Positions 18,001 to 26,950 are shown, counted from the first letter of the stretch. The stretch: DNA of 64,000 bases from Maribacter ulvicola (GCF_900155985.1 NZ_FTMA01000001.1:558001-622000), one strand, 5' to 3'. Numbers and translations are program-made. The notes: generated by a model from the letters alone, not told the origin.

Positions 18001-18539
18001 AATTAACAGTAAGCCAAACTGCAAACGGGGTACGTTGTGAAAATTCCCAATCATTTGAGGTATTGTCATCTGGTGCACCTGAGACTATGACCGTTGAGAT
18101 TAACGGATTTTCAGATCAGATAGATATCACAATTAACGCGACAGGAACAGGACCTTTTGAGTATTCGGTAGATGGCAAAAACTATCAAACCAGTAATGAG
18201 TTTGTTGTTTTTCCTGGTGAGCATACCATGTTTGTGAGAGATTTATTAGAATGTAGAGTCTTATCAGAAGAAGTTGTAGCTATTGGTTACCAGCGATTTT
18301 TCACTCCGAATGGAGATGGCAGTAATGAATATTGGAATATCATCGGTGGTGAACTGCATCCAGAATCTCAAGTGTATATTTATGATAGATATGGTAAACT
18401 TTTGAAACAGATTAGCCCAAATTCAAAAGGATGGGATGGAACTTCGAACGGTATCTTACTACCAGAATCAGACTATTGGTTTAAATATGTGTATTCTGAT
18501 AATCAAATAATTACAGGGCATTTTACTTTAAAACGATAA
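15045..18539 (+). CDS. Large secreted repeat protein with PKD domain and type B T9SS sorting domain
   Basis: The protein has 1164 residues and starts at TTG. That start gives a clean signal peptide ending in FGLHAQ, so it is preferred to the upstream ATG at 14948 in another frame. Residues ~20-390 look like a beta-propeller (AAIWYFGENAGLDFNSG onward). A PKD domain follows (ITWDFGDGNTS). Then come about five 95-97-residue repeats whose CDD/CVT starts fall at residues 466, 560, 656, 753 and 849, plus a divergent sixth at 945. The last ~80 residues begin FFTPNGDGSNEYW and end TGHFTLKR, the gliding-motility C-terminal (type B) sorting domain for export by the type IX system. It is probably a cell-surface adhesin-like protein; binding partners are unknown. 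Confidence 0.9.
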   Translation: MKKFISIALIIISTFGLHAQKEAAIWYFGENAGLDFNSGTTVALTDSAMNTEEGCSTVSDSNGNLLFYTDGSTVWDRNHNAMPNGTGLFGDVSSTQSSIVVPLPESPNLFYIFTVFSSAILPGLNFSILDMNLNGGLGDVTTQKNLQLEPMVSEKLTAVLHENGRDIWVLAHRWDSDAYLAYLVTPAGLNPIPVESNVGEPHRRTFPDGDWNFAGYLKASPDGRKLAGCIPKMGLVELFDFNTTTGVICNPLKLDEDLSKKYYGVEFSPSGRFLYVVDSRLGLPRYSRLYQYDIEAPDIPGSQVLVHDNGGNLLVALTSLQLGIDGKIYACNFNNLYISSIENPDEKGVACNFIGESVWLGGQRGLSGLPQFIQSFFLVNLEVENLCFGNTTEFKVKSTKTIDAITWDFGDGNTSVIEEPTYVYTTPGVYTVSVEVTTGADTEISTKEITIEETPIAVAQANIEVCVTEDSYTLDLSTLNTAILGTQNPSDFTVTYFSSQTDADANSNPLALNYDFPLGSTAVYARVSNRNNTACFDTTQFNILAQQEPTLGTISDWTICDDNLDGFYTFDLTEKNTDIFNGQDEAVFDVAYFASQADADAGTNPLPLNYTNSLAVEEIFTRLQNTSHTDCYKTESFTIEVSAGVVVNTPNNLELCDDDNDGFATFTLSDTETEIIGTQNSSSLAISYHTTLADAESGSNEVDNDFTNTTAYIQSMYARVQNTSDSSCYDITSFDLIVFDSPQIQIVTDWNVCDDDNDELSLFDLNQKSAEILGNQNANDFTVNYYETLAEANLAQNDINDVYQNTSNPQTIYYSIENNSTATCRVTDSFEITVNDTPFAQAPLSIILCDDETGNQSIDLTQKDVEILDSQAAADFNVRYYTSQADAENDSNAVNGEVYSTSQAQETIYARVERTDLQSCFAITSFEIIINPLPQPNLDERYVICPDSPALVIDGGDFESWSWQNSSGIELNTTRNFNVSDLGAYQLTVSQTANGVRCENSQSFEVLSSGAPETMTVEINGFSDQIDITINATGTGPFEYSVDGKNYQTSNEFVVFPGEHTMFVRDLLECRVLSEEVVAIGYQRFFTPNGDGSNEYWNIIGGELHPESQVYIYDRYGKLLKQISPNSKGWDGTSNGILLPESDYWFKYVYSDNQIITGHFTLKR

Positions 18540-18644
18540 ATTAATTACGGTCTATTTTAAGTAGTTTAGAAATATAATCTTCAATTATCTTGTAACAAAC
18601 TCAAGATTTTTCTTACTTATATTCTGAATACTAAAACCAACCGA

Positions 18645-20114
18645 ATGTTTAAACGTTTTGCTTCCTTACAATGGAAATCCTTTTTTAGGTCCGCTAATCT
18701 TGGCAAAAGTTTAGGGATAAAAATAGTAATGGGATTTTTCGGCATATATATGCTTTTGTCTCTTGCGGCTACAGGAGCTGGTATGTATTTTATTTTAAAA
18801 GAAATATTCCCGGACCAAAGCCCTATGTGGACTATTAGCCAGTATTTTATTTACTGGATATTAATGGAATTATTCTTAAGGTATTTCATGCAAAAACTAC
18901 CGGTGATGGATATAAAACCATTCTTGACCACACCGGTGAAGAAAAGTACCATAGCACATTATATATTAGGTAGATCGGCAGCATCTATCTATAATTTATT
19001 GACGCTATTTTTTATTGTTCCGTTTGCAATTGTTTTATTGTTTAATGGCTACCCTGTTTTAAATGTTTTACTATGGATAGTGGGTATTATAGGGATTGTT
19101 CTGAGTATAAATTACGTGAACTTGCTAGTAAATAAGAATGATAAGGTGCTTATTGGAATAGGGATTCTGTTGGCCTTAGGTTACGGGTTAGATTATTTTG
19201 GGGTGTTCTCTATAAAAGCGTTTTTTGCGCCTGTTTTTCATGCGCTTTATGCTTACCCAATTACAGTATTGATTCCTGTTGTCTTGACAGCTCTTATATA
19301 TTATGTGAATTATAAGTTCTTGCGAGATAAAATTTATCTAGATGCCAAGCTCAAAACAAAGGCAGTAGAGGCAAATACCTCAGATATGTCTTGGACCAAA
19401 CGTTTTGGCGAAATGGGGTCCTTTTTACAGTTAGACCTTAAAATGATTTGGCGTAACAAAAGAACGAAGTCTCAAGTGTATATTTCTATTTTATTTGTGT
19501 TCTACGGATTGGTATTTTATACACAAGAGATGTATAGTAGTATGATGCCGATGAAAGCCTTTGTAGGCATTTTTATGACGGGTATTTTCTTAAGTAATTT
19601 TGGTCAGTTTATTCCAGCTTGGGATAGTAGTTACTATAGTATGATGATGTCGCAAAATATTCCAATGCGCAAGTATTTAGAGTCTAAAGTGTCTTTGATT
19701 ATGGTAAGTATAGTATTCATGTTTTTATTGACATTACCCTATGTTTACTTCGGTTGGGATGCGTTGGCTATCAATTTTGGTTGTGCATTATATAATTTGG
19801 GAGTAAATATACCGGTCATTTTATATTTTGGATCCTTCAACAAAAAAAGGATAGAATTGGATCAGAGTCCGTTTGGGAATATGCAAGGTGCTAGTGCTAC
19901 TCAATTTTTGGTTATGGTTCCGGTTTTAATTGTTCCTATTGTAATATTTTCCATCTTTTATTACATCTTTAGTTTAGAGGTAGCAGTAGGATTATTATCT
20001 GTTCTAGGCATCATCGGTTTTGCCATGAAGAATTATTTAATCGGTTTAATCACCGAGCAGTACAAGAAAAAGAAATACGGAATGATTGCTGGCTTTAAGG
20101 AGAAGGCGAGTTAA
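18645..20114 (+). CDS. DUF5687 family membrane protein, probable ABC exporter permease
   Basis: This 489-residue integral membrane protein has about twelve hydrophobic helices in two blocks joined by a charged central stretch (residues ~235-275). It begins MFKRFASLQWKSFFRS, like other DUF5687 proteins. The ATPase gene follows after 55 bp, so the pair very likely makes an ABC exporter with this as the permease. The substrate is unknown. The ATPase partner is the main evidence of function; the family has no characterised member that I know of. Confidence 0.85.
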   Translation: MFKRFASLQWKSFFRSANLGKSLGIKIVMGFFGIYMLLSLAATGAGMYFILKEIFPDQSPMWTISQYFIYWILMELFLRYFMQKLPVMDIKPFLTTPVKKSTIAHYILGRSAASIYNLLTLFFIVPFAIVLLFNGYPVLNVLLWIVGIIGIVLSINYVNLLVNKNDKVLIGIGILLALGYGLDYFGVFSIKAFFAPVFHALYAYPITVLIPVVLTALIYYVNYKFLRDKIYLDAKLKTKAVEANTSDMSWTKRFGEMGSFLQLDLKMIWRNKRTKSQVYISILFVFYGLVFYTQEMYSSMMPMKAFVGIFMTGIFLSNFGQFIPAWDSSYYSMMMSQNIPMRKYLESKVSLIMVSIVFMFLLTLPYVYFGWDALAINFGCALYNLGVNIPVILYFGSFNKKRIELDQSPFGNMQGASATQFLVMVPVLIVPIVIFSIFYYIFSLEVAVGLLSVLGIIGFAMKNYLIGLITEQYKKKKYGMIAGFKEKAS

Positions 20115-20169
20115 GCTTTTTTCGTTTATCGCATAACAACTCATCCTAACAATATAGAATAACAAGATT

Positions 20170-20889
20170 ATGATTGCAATAGAAAATTTATCTAAAAAAT
20201 ACGGTTCACAACAGGTACTTAATATAGAATCCTTAAACATACCAATGGGACAAAGTTTCGGTCTAGTGGGTAACAACGGCGCAGGTAAAACAACGTTGTT
20301 TAGTTTGTTACTCGATTTAATTCAACCAAGTACGGGACATATTATTAATAATGAGGTGCAAGTAAACACCAGTGAAGATTGGAAGCCGTTTACATCATCC
20401 TTTATTGATGAAACCTTTTTGATCGGATATTTGACTCCCGAAGAGTATTTCTACTTTATAGGAGATCTTCGTGGGCAAAACAAAGCCGATGTAGATGCGC
20501 TTTTAGCACAGTATCAAGATTTCTTTCACGGCGAAATTTTAGGTCAAAAGAAGTATTTAAGAGATTTATCTAAAGGAAATCAGAAGAAAGCAGGTATTGT
20601 AGCTTCTTTTATAGGGAACCCTAAAGTGGTTATATTAGATGAGCCTTTTGCCAATTTAGATCCAACAACGCAAATTCGCTTAAAGCAAATCATTAAAGAA
20701 CTAGCAGCGCAAGAAGATGTTACCGTTTTAGTTTCTAGTCACGATTTAATTCATGTAACCGAGGTTTGTGAACGTATAGTGGTCTTGAACAAAGGTGAGG
20801 TGGTAAAAGACATAGAAACATCTGCTGAAACCTTGAAAGAACTAGAAGTATTCTTTGGTGCAGAAAGTGATATTGTGGTTGCGGAATAA
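20170..20889 (+). CDS. ABC transporter ATP-binding protein
   Basis: In 239 residues it has Walker A (GNNGAGKTT), Q-loop region, the signature variant LSKGNQKKA, Walker B (VVILDEPFANLDP) and the switch His (SSHD). It resembles CcmA/YxlF-type ATPases that serve short exporters. It should drive the DUF5687 permease encoded just upstream. A terminator lies downstream at 21008-21033, so the two genes form the transcription unit. The cargo is unknown. Confidence 0.92.
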   Translation: MIAIENLSKKYGSQQVLNIESLNIPMGQSFGLVGNNGAGKTTLFSLLLDLIQPSTGHIINNEVQVNTSEDWKPFTSSFIDETFLIGYLTPEEYFYFIGDLRGQNKADVDALLAQYQDFFHGEILGQKKYLRDLSKGNQKKAGIVASFIGNPKVVILDEPFANLDPTTQIRLKQIIKELAAQEDVTVLVSSHDLIHVTEVCERIVVLNKGEVVKDIETSAETLKELEVFFGAESDIVVAE

Positions 20890-21275
20890 TTGATAGCTAT
20901 ATGTCCGTCCGATTGCAGTCGATATCTACATATGTTTAAAAATTCAAAGATCTACCATTATTTTAGATCAGACAAAATACACTTTATGTAAATAGCATTA
21001 AAAATCCAAAAACCGACCAATAGGTCGGTTTTTCATTTCTATGTTTTAACCTAAGTAAAATAAAATCCGATAAAAATGTATTTGATCAGATTATCTGCAG
21101 GAAACACATAATCTCTTGGTCATTTTTATTCAAAACAAACTACAGGGTCGGTAAAAATTAGTTGTAGCGGTTTATAAATGGTCTGATAACTTAAAAATAA
21201 ATATGCGGTTTACCGATGAACTACATAATAATGTGACTGTTTTTAAGTTAAACATACATACGTAGATCAACTATT
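20890..21275 (+). other. 386-bp intergenic region before porW/sprE
   Basis: It holds one strong terminator (21008-21033) and then ~240 bp of AT-rich leader or promoter DNA. I see no ORF, repeat or perfect TAnnTTTG; the closest match, near 21270, is one base short. Confidence 0.5.
21008..21033 (+). terminator. Terminator after the ABC transporter pair
   Basis: AAAAACCGACC/GGTCGGTTTTT is an 11-bp perfect stem with loop AATA. A near-identical hairpin occurs at 43696-43719. Confidence 0.9.
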
Positions 21276-23831
21276 TTGAATCTTAGAAACAAACTTATTT
21301 TATCCGGTGTTTTGGCGAGTATGCTTTTTAATGCATGTTCTGTCAAGAAAGACAAGTTCGTAAACCGTAATTGGCATGCGCTCAATACCAAATACAATAC
21401 CTTGTATAATGGTAATATTGCTTTTGAACTTGGTCGAGAAACTTTGAACGATACCTATCAAGATGATTATTTTGAAGTCTTGCCTATAGAACGTTTAGAG
21501 GTTAGCGGCGAAATTAAATTAGATTCAGAAGACAATAATCCTAATTTCCTTATTGCAGAAGAAAAAGCTACCAAGGCTATTCAACGACATAGTATGGATA
21601 TTAAGGATGAAGAGCGAAACCCACAAATAGATGAAGCTTTTCTGCTTTTAGGTAAAGCCAGATATTTTGATGAACGTTATATTCCTGCATTAGAATCTTT
21701 CAATTACGTGCTTAATAAATATGCTGAAAGTGATAAGCTGAACGAAGCAAGTATTTGGAGAGAGAAAGTAAACATCAGGTTAGAAAACGATGATCTGGCT
21801 ATTAAGAATTTAAAGCGCTTAATGAAGTATGAGCGTTTAAAAGATCAAGAATATGCTGATGCAAGAGCTATGATGGCACAGGCGTTCATTAATCTAAATG
21901 CACCAGATACGGCTGTTCAAAATCTTAAAATAGCATCGCACTACACTACAAAAAATCCTGAAAGAGGAAGGTACTATTATATTATAGGTCAATTGTACAA
22001 TCAATTGGGCTTTAAAGACAGTGCTAATTACGCATTTGACAAGGTGATCGAATTAAATAGGAAGTCGCCACGTGTCTACATGATTAATGCGGAGATTGAA
22101 AAACTTAAGAATACCGAAGTTACTAGAGAGAATAAAGAAGAAGTTTTAGAGTATTTGACTAAAATGGAGTTGAATAGGGAGAACAGACCCTTTTTAGATG
22201 GTATTTATAGACAGCTGGCAGAGTTTCATTTAGAACAGGAATCTGATAGTTTGGCATTGGTATATTTCAACAAATCGTTACGTGCTTCGCAAAACAAGCC
22301 AAAATTGAATGCGCTTAACTATGAGAATTTAGCGGAATACAACTTTGATGAAAGTGTGTATAAACCGGCTGGTGCATATTACGATAGTGTATTGACCAAC
22401 CTTAATGAAAACACCAAAAAATTTCGTGCTATAAAAAAGAAGCGCGATAATTTAGAAGATGTTATCAAATACGAAGATATCGTACAATATGCTGACAGCG
22501 TAATTACAATTTACCAAATGCCAAAAGATGAGCAGTTGGCTTATTTTGGAAAGCATATTGAAGAATTACAGAAAGCGAAAGAAGCTGCTCAGAAAAAAGA
22601 AAAAGCAAGAATTACCGATGGCTTTGCTGCATTTAACAACAGTAAAGGTGGCAAAGAAAACAAAGGTAAATTCTATTTCTATAATATTACCAGTTTAGGC
22701 TATGGTCAAAATGATTTTAAGAATCGTTGGGGCAATAGAGAATTAACCGATGATTGGCGTTGGTCAGATAAATCAATCATCAATACAGAAAACGTTGCCT
22801 TGCAAAATGGATCAGGAGTTAACGATAGTTTAAGTGTGGTAAATGAAGATGAGAAATTCTCTTTGGATTATTATATGAATCGTTTACCTACAGATGTAGC
22901 TATTATTGATAGCTTAAAGACAGAACGTAATTTTGCCAATTATCAATTAGGGTTAATATATAAGGAAAAGTTTAACGAGAATCTTTTGGCAGCTGCCAAA
23001 TTAGAAGATGTATTGGCGTCTAATGCAGAAGAGCGATTAATTCTTCCATCAAAATATAATCTATATAAAATTTACGAAGAAGTTGATAGTCCGTTGAAAG
23101 AGACGATGAAGGCAGATATTATTGCCAACCATGCAGACTCTAGATATGCAGAGATTCTATTGAATCCGCAAGCGGTATTGGCAGATAGTTCTGATAGCCC
23201 AGAGAAGCGTTATGAGAGTTTGTTCAAGCAATATAAAGAGCAACAGTATTTACAAGTAATTACGGGTGCGGAAGAGAATATCAATAGATTTACGGGCGAT
23301 CCAATTGTTCCTAAATTTGAAATGTTGAAAGCAAATGCCATTGGTAGACTACAAGGCTTTGAACCTTTTAAAGAAGCATTGAATTATGTGGCGTTGACAT
23401 ATCCTAACAATCCAGAGGGTAAAAAGGCGGAACAGATGATTGCAGAGCAGCTTCCTAAGTTAGAACAAAAGGAGTTTTCACCAGAGACAGATTCTAAAGG
23501 AACATCGAACTGGAAGGTGGTTTTTCCGTTTAAAAGAAGTAATACGGTACAAGCGTTAAAATTGATGGAACTGTTAGAGCAATCTATTGTGGACCTTAGG
23601 TATAAAAATATAGTCTCTAGAGATATTTATAACCTAGAAGACCAATTTGTAGTGGTACACGGATTTAAATCTAAAGATTTTGCCCTAGGGTATGCCGAGC
23701 TACTAAAAAACAATAGGGATTACCTTGTTGCTGATGAGAATTTTGTAGTTTTATCGGAGAACTATAAGATTGTACAAGTACACAAAAATATAATCGAATA
23801 TAGAAATACGCTTTTAACCCCAAAACCGTGA
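21276..23831 (+). CDS. porW: Type IX secretion / gliding lipoprotein PorW (SprE)
   Basis: The protein has 851 residues and a TTG start. It opens with a lipoprotein signal ending LFNAC, then VKKDKFVNRNWHALNTKYNTLYNG, a well-conserved PorW/SprE opening. The rest is helical TPR-like (for example ALESFNYVLNKYAESDKLNEASIWREKVN), with a long charged middle and a SPOR-like C-terminal segment. SprE/PorW is required for secretion and gliding in Flavobacterium and Porphyromonas and is thought to link the motor and ring parts of the type IX machine. The following bactofilin and ATP synthase genes match the arrangement I recall in other flavobacteria. Confidence 0.9.
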   Translation: MNLRNKLILSGVLASMLFNACSVKKDKFVNRNWHALNTKYNTLYNGNIAFELGRETLNDTYQDDYFEVLPIERLEVSGEIKLDSEDNNPNFLIAEEKATKAIQRHSMDIKDEERNPQIDEAFLLLGKARYFDERYIPALESFNYVLNKYAESDKLNEASIWREKVNIRLENDDLAIKNLKRLMKYERLKDQEYADARAMMAQAFINLNAPDTAVQNLKIASHYTTKNPERGRYYYIIGQLYNQLGFKDSANYAFDKVIELNRKSPRVYMINAEIEKLKNTEVTRENKEEVLEYLTKMELNRENRPFLDGIYRQLAEFHLEQESDSLALVYFNKSLRASQNKPKLNALNYENLAEYNFDESVYKPAGAYYDSVLTNLNENTKKFRAIKKKRDNLEDVIKYEDIVQYADSVITIYQMPKDEQLAYFGKHIEELQKAKEAAQKKEKARITDGFAAFNNSKGGKENKGKFYFYNITSLGYGQNDFKNRWGNRELTDDWRWSDKSIINTENVALQNGSGVNDSLSVVNEDEKFSLDYYMNRLPTDVAIIDSLKTERNFANYQLGLIYKEKFNENLLAAAKLEDVLASNAEERLILPSKYNLYKIYEEVDSPLKETMKADIIANHADSRYAEILLNPQAVLADSSDSPEKRYESLFKQYKEQQYLQVITGAEENINRFTGDPIVPKFEMLKANAIGRLQGFEPFKEALNYVALTYPNNPEGKKAEQMIAEQLPKLEQKEFSPETDSKGTSNWKVVFPFKRSNTVQALKLMELLEQSIVDLRYKNIVSRDIYNLEDQFVVVHGFKSKDFALGYAELLKNNRDYLVADENFVVLSENYKIVQVHKNIIEYRNTLLTPKP

Positions 23832-23834
23832 ACA

Positions 23835-24248
23835 ATGTTTTCAGACAAACAAAAACCTAGAACAATGAATGAAGTAGGAGGTCAGCCTAACAGAATAGAG
23901 AAGAACACCAAAATTAAAGGAGATATCATATCTGAAGCAGATTTTCGTATAGACGGTAAGCTAGATGGAAATGTGAAAACTTCTGGTAAAGTGGTGATCG
24001 GCAAGGATGGCTACATTCATGGAAAAGTAGAATGTGTAAATGCAGATATAGAAGGTAGCTTTAACGGTGAGCTTTTAGTGTCTGACCTATTATCTTTAAA
24101 ATCGTCTGCAGTAATAGAAGGTACGGTATCCGTAAATAAACTGGCTGTAGAGCCTGGCGCTACATTTAATGCATCTTGCACTATGGGTGGCGGTAAAGCT
24201 GCTGCAGGTTTTAAATCCTCTAATAATGGAGCCGCAAAAGCCTCGTAA
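23835..24248 (+). CDS. Bactofilin (polymer-forming cytoskeletal protein)
   Basis: These 137 residues carry the right-handed beta-helix DUF583 pattern: short repeats such as IKGDIISEADFRIDGKLDGNV, GKVVIGKDGYIHGKVEC and ADIEGSFNGELLVSD, with hydrophobic residues every five or six positions. Short flexible tails lie at both ends (Gly/Ala/Ser-rich C-terminus). Bactofilins polymerise without nucleotide and scaffold envelope enzymes. It begins 3 bp after porW, which suggests joint expression with the secretion lipoprotein. Its last 23 bp overlap the next gene. Confidence 0.93.
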   Translation: MFSDKQKPRTMNEVGGQPNRIEKNTKIKGDIISEADFRIDGKLDGNVKTSGKVVIGKDGYIHGKVECVNADIEGSFNGELLVSDLLSLKSSAVIEGTVSVNKLAVEPGATFNASCTMGGGKAAAGFKSSNNGAAKAS

Positions 24249-24459
24249 AGAGAATGATAATTCTGAACTTTTAAGAAATGCCGCAAGCTTATCTGGTGTT
24301 GCCATACAAATGGGTGTCACTATATTCTTGGGTAATCTTTTAGGGGAGTGGTTAGATCAAAAATTTGAAAAAACGTTTTTAGAGGACACATTTACATTAC
24401 TTGCCGTATTTTTGTCTATCTATTTAGTCATAAAAAAAGTTATGGCGTTAAATAAATAA
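24226..24459 (+). CDS. AtpZ/AtpI-like small membrane protein
   Basis: This 77-residue protein starts at 24226, overlapping the bactofilin gene by 23 bp; the longer reading from 24169 lies wholly within bactofilin and is unlikely. Two hydrophobic helices (GVAIQMGVTIFLGNLLG and FTLLAVFLSIYLVIKKVMAL) with a short loop fit the AtpZ/AtpI family. Such proteins sit upstream of ATP synthase operons and help c-ring assembly or Mg2+/Ca2+ entry. The position just before a 4-TM protein and atpB supports this. Confidence 0.85.
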   Translation: MEPQKPRKENDNSELLRNAASLSGVAIQMGVTIFLGNLLGEWLDQKFEKTFLEDTFTLLAVFLSIYLVIKKVMALNK

Positions 24460-24462
24460 ACG

Positions 24463-24855
24463 TTGCTAAAAAACATCCTTTTATATAGTGTCGTGTTCAC
24501 TGCTGTGGGCGCGACTTCTTATTTTCTACAAAATCTTGCTTTGTTAGATCCGCCATCTTATTTTGGACCTCTTTTGATCAAAGCATATACTTTTCATTTC
24601 TTGTTTTCTCTTGCATTGGTCATCATTTTTTTAATTGCCTCAAAAAACAATTCTTTTTTTGAGCAATTAGGTTTTGTATATATGGGCGCGCTCATTTTTA
24701 AGATTACAATATTTGCGGCGCTGTTCTTTCCTTACTTGTTGGGAGAACTGGTTATGCCTCAAATATATAGGGGTGCGATGTTTATACCGGTGATTATTTT
24801 TTTGTTTCTAGAAGTGTTTTTTATTTCTAAAATAATGCGCAAAAAAAGACTATAA
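24463..24855 (+). CDS. Four-helix membrane protein of the ATP synthase region (DUF6168-like)
   Basis: These 130 residues start with TTG, 3 bp after atpZ; no nearby ATG fits. Four hydrophobic helices span almost the whole protein, with a positive C-terminus (IMRKKRL). Its place between AtpZ and AtpB is that of AtpI/UncI in other bacteria, so a role in F0 assembly is a reasonable guess, but I recognise only a DUF6168-like family, with no known function. A promoter downstream (24873-24905) implies that atpB can also be expressed without it. Confidence 0.75.
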   Translation: MLKNILLYSVVFTAVGATSYFLQNLALLDPPSYFGPLLIKAYTFHFLFSLALVIIFLIASKNNSFFEQLGFVYMGALIFKITIFAALFFPYLLGELVMPQIYRGAMFIPVIIFLFLEVFFISKIMRKKRL

Positions 24856-24872
24856 ATTTTAAAGCTTTAAAA

Positions 24873-24905
24873 TTGCGTAGTTTATGCAATAATTAACTAC
24901 TTTTG
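24873..24905 (+). promoter_or_regulatory. Likely promoter of the atpB operon
   Basis: TTG (24873-24875), 22 bp, then TACTTTTG (24898-24905). It agrees with the flavobacterial TTG/TAnnTTTG consensus and lies 41 bp before the atpB ATG. Confidence 0.65.
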
Positions 24906-24945
24906 CGCAAAATTTCTAGGAGCTAATTTTTTTGATATAGAACTA

Positions 24946-26124
24946 ATGATGCAAGTTTCAAATACGATTAAAACCTTATTACAACTTCTTATACTTTGTT
25001 TTTCATTGCAAAGTTTCGCGTTATCTGATGCCGAACCAAAAGGTACAGTTAGTAGTAAGGAGCAGGTAGATGCCTATATTTTACATCACCTTAAAGATTC
25101 TCACGATTTTCATTTGTTCTCATATTCTAATGATGCAGGCGAAAGAAAGCATGTTGGTTTTCCGCTTCCTGTAATTCTTTGGTCAAGCAACGGGTTGGCA
25201 ACTTTTATGTCATCAGAATTTCATCATGATGATAATGGGCAGGTAATTGTTGAAAGTAACGGTTCTAAATTCGTTAAACTTCATAGTAAAATATATGAGT
25301 TAAATGCTGGTGCTTCTTCAGTGAATTTTGACGAAGATCACCATGCAACAAATGCGCAAAAAGTTTTAGATTTTTCTATTACTAAAAGTGTTGTCGGGGT
25401 GTTACTAGTAGGTTTACTTATGTTATTGGCCTTTTCATCATTGGCGAAACAATACGGAAAGAAAAAAATTCCTACTGGTTTCGGTAGGGTGTTAGAGCCA
25501 TTGGTGCTTTATGTAAGAGATGAGATTGCTAGACCTAATATTGGTGAAAAGCATTACAGAAAATTTACGGGATATCTATTAACGGTTTTCTTTTTTATCT
25601 GGGTGTTGAATTTATTGGGGCTTACTCCATTCGGATTTAACGTAACGGGACAAATAGCGGTGACAGCTTGTTTGGCTATTTTCACGTTGATCATTTATAC
25701 GGTTAGTGGAAATAAAGATTATTGGATGCATATTTTATGGATGCCGGGTGTGCCTGTATTCGTAAGACCTATTTTGGCTGTCATAGAATTGGCTGGGGCA
25801 TTTATCATTAAGCCATTTTCATTGTTGGTGCGTTTGTTCGCAAACATATCTGCAGGGCATATTGTGATAATGAGCTTAATTGCAATTATGTTTACATTGA
25901 AAGAGAGTTTAGGTGTAGCGGGTGCTACGGGTCTGTCATTGGTATTGTCATTTTTCATTTTGCTTATTGAGGTTTTAGTTGCCTTTTTGCAAGCCTATAT
26001 TTTTACTACGCTTTCTGCCTTGTTTATAGGTATGGCAGTTGCGGAACACGACCATGATCATCATCATGATGAGGCGGGTCACGAAGTAGCCGATACAGAA
26101 GATGTAAGAGCAGACTTCATTTAA
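24946..26124 (+). CDS. atpB: F0F1 ATP synthase subunit A, long form
   Basis: This 392-residue protein carries a signal-like N-terminus (ILCFSLQSFAL) and ~140 extra residues before the usual a-subunit core, which begins near YVRDEIARPNIGEKHYRKF. The essential arginine lies in LVRLFANISAGH and the last helices are conserved. The C-terminus is His/Asp-rich (AEHDHDHHHDEAGHE). The subunit forms the proton half-channels against the c-ring. The long N-terminal region is common in Bacteroidota. The tandem ATGs at 24946 and 24949 do not affect the product. Confidence 0.96.
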   Translation: MMQVSNTIKTLLQLLILCFSLQSFALSDAEPKGTVSSKEQVDAYILHHLKDSHDFHLFSYSNDAGERKHVGFPLPVILWSSNGLATFMSSEFHHDDNGQVIVESNGSKFVKLHSKIYELNAGASSVNFDEDHHATNAQKVLDFSITKSVVGVLLVGLLMLLAFSSLAKQYGKKKIPTGFGRVLEPLVLYVRDEIARPNIGEKHYRKFTGYLLTVFFFIWVLNLLGLTPFGFNVTGQIAVTACLAIFTLIIYTVSGNKDYWMHILWMPGVPVFVRPILAVIELAGAFIIKPFSLLVRLFANISAGHIVIMSLIAIMFTLKESLGVAGATGLSLVLSFFILLIEVLVAFLQAYIFTTLSALFIGMAVAEHDHDHHHDEAGHEVADTEDVRADFI

Positions 26125-26139
26125 CAAGAGTTTTTTTAA

Positions 26140-26352
<213 letters not shown>

Positions 26353-26371
26353 GAACACGAAAACCCAAAGA

Positions 26372-26410
26372 CATCTTCCTGTAACGGTTGGTTGCAGGAA
26401 ATGTTTTTTT
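26372..26410 (+). terminator. Terminator-like attenuator hairpin between atpE and atpF
   Basis: CATCTTCCTG (26372-26381) pairs with CAGGAAATG (26395-26403) with one bulged base, followed by seven T. It is imperfect, so probably partial read-through. Confidence 0.6.
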
Positions 26411-26441
26411 AATTATTGATTTAGATTTTAAAGATTAGGAT

Positions 26442-26942
26442 ATGGAAGTTTTATTGAATGATTTTTCACCAGGTTTGTTTATTGTGCAAACAATATTATT
26501 ATTAGGATTGATTTTCTTGATGGTAAAATTTGCTTGGAAACCAATTTTGAACTCTTTGAACGAAAGAGAAGCTGGTATAGAAGAAGCATTGTCTGCTGCT
26601 GATAAGGCACGTACAGATATGCAGAACTTACAGGCTGATAACGAAAAGATGCTTCAAGAGGCTCGTGCTGAACGTGAGGCGATGTTGAAAGAAGCTCGTG
26701 AGATCAAAGAAAAGATGATCGCTGATTCTAAAGAACAAGCGAAGCTAGAAGGTGATAAAATGTTGAAGCAAGCGCAGACTGCAATAGAAAGCGAAAAGAA
26801 AGCTGCGGTAGCTGATATTAAAAATCAAGTTGCAGAGTTGTCTGTAGCTATAGCAGAAAAAGTATTGAAAGAAGATTTATCTAGTAACGACAAGCAATTG
26901 AAGTTGGTAGATACAATGTTGAGCGATATAAAACTTAACTAA
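26442..26942 (+). CDS. atpF: F0F1 ATP synthase subunit B
   Basis: In 166 residues, one N-terminal membrane helix (LFIVQTILLLGLIFLMVKFAW) leads to the long charged coiled coil typical of subunit b, rich in Lys, Glu and Ala. It forms the peripheral stalk with delta. It lies 90 bp after atpE, behind an attenuator-like hairpin, and 8 bp before atpH. Length is normal for the family. Confidence 0.96.
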   Translation: MEVLLNDFSPGLFIVQTILLLGLIFLMVKFAWKPILNSLNEREAGIEEALSAADKARTDMQNLQADNEKMLQEARAEREAMLKEAREIKEKMIADSKEQAKLEGDKMLKQAQTAIESEKKAAVADIKNQVAELSVAIAEKVLKEDLSSNDKQLKLVDTMLSDIKLN

Positions 26943-26950
26943 AAGAAATA

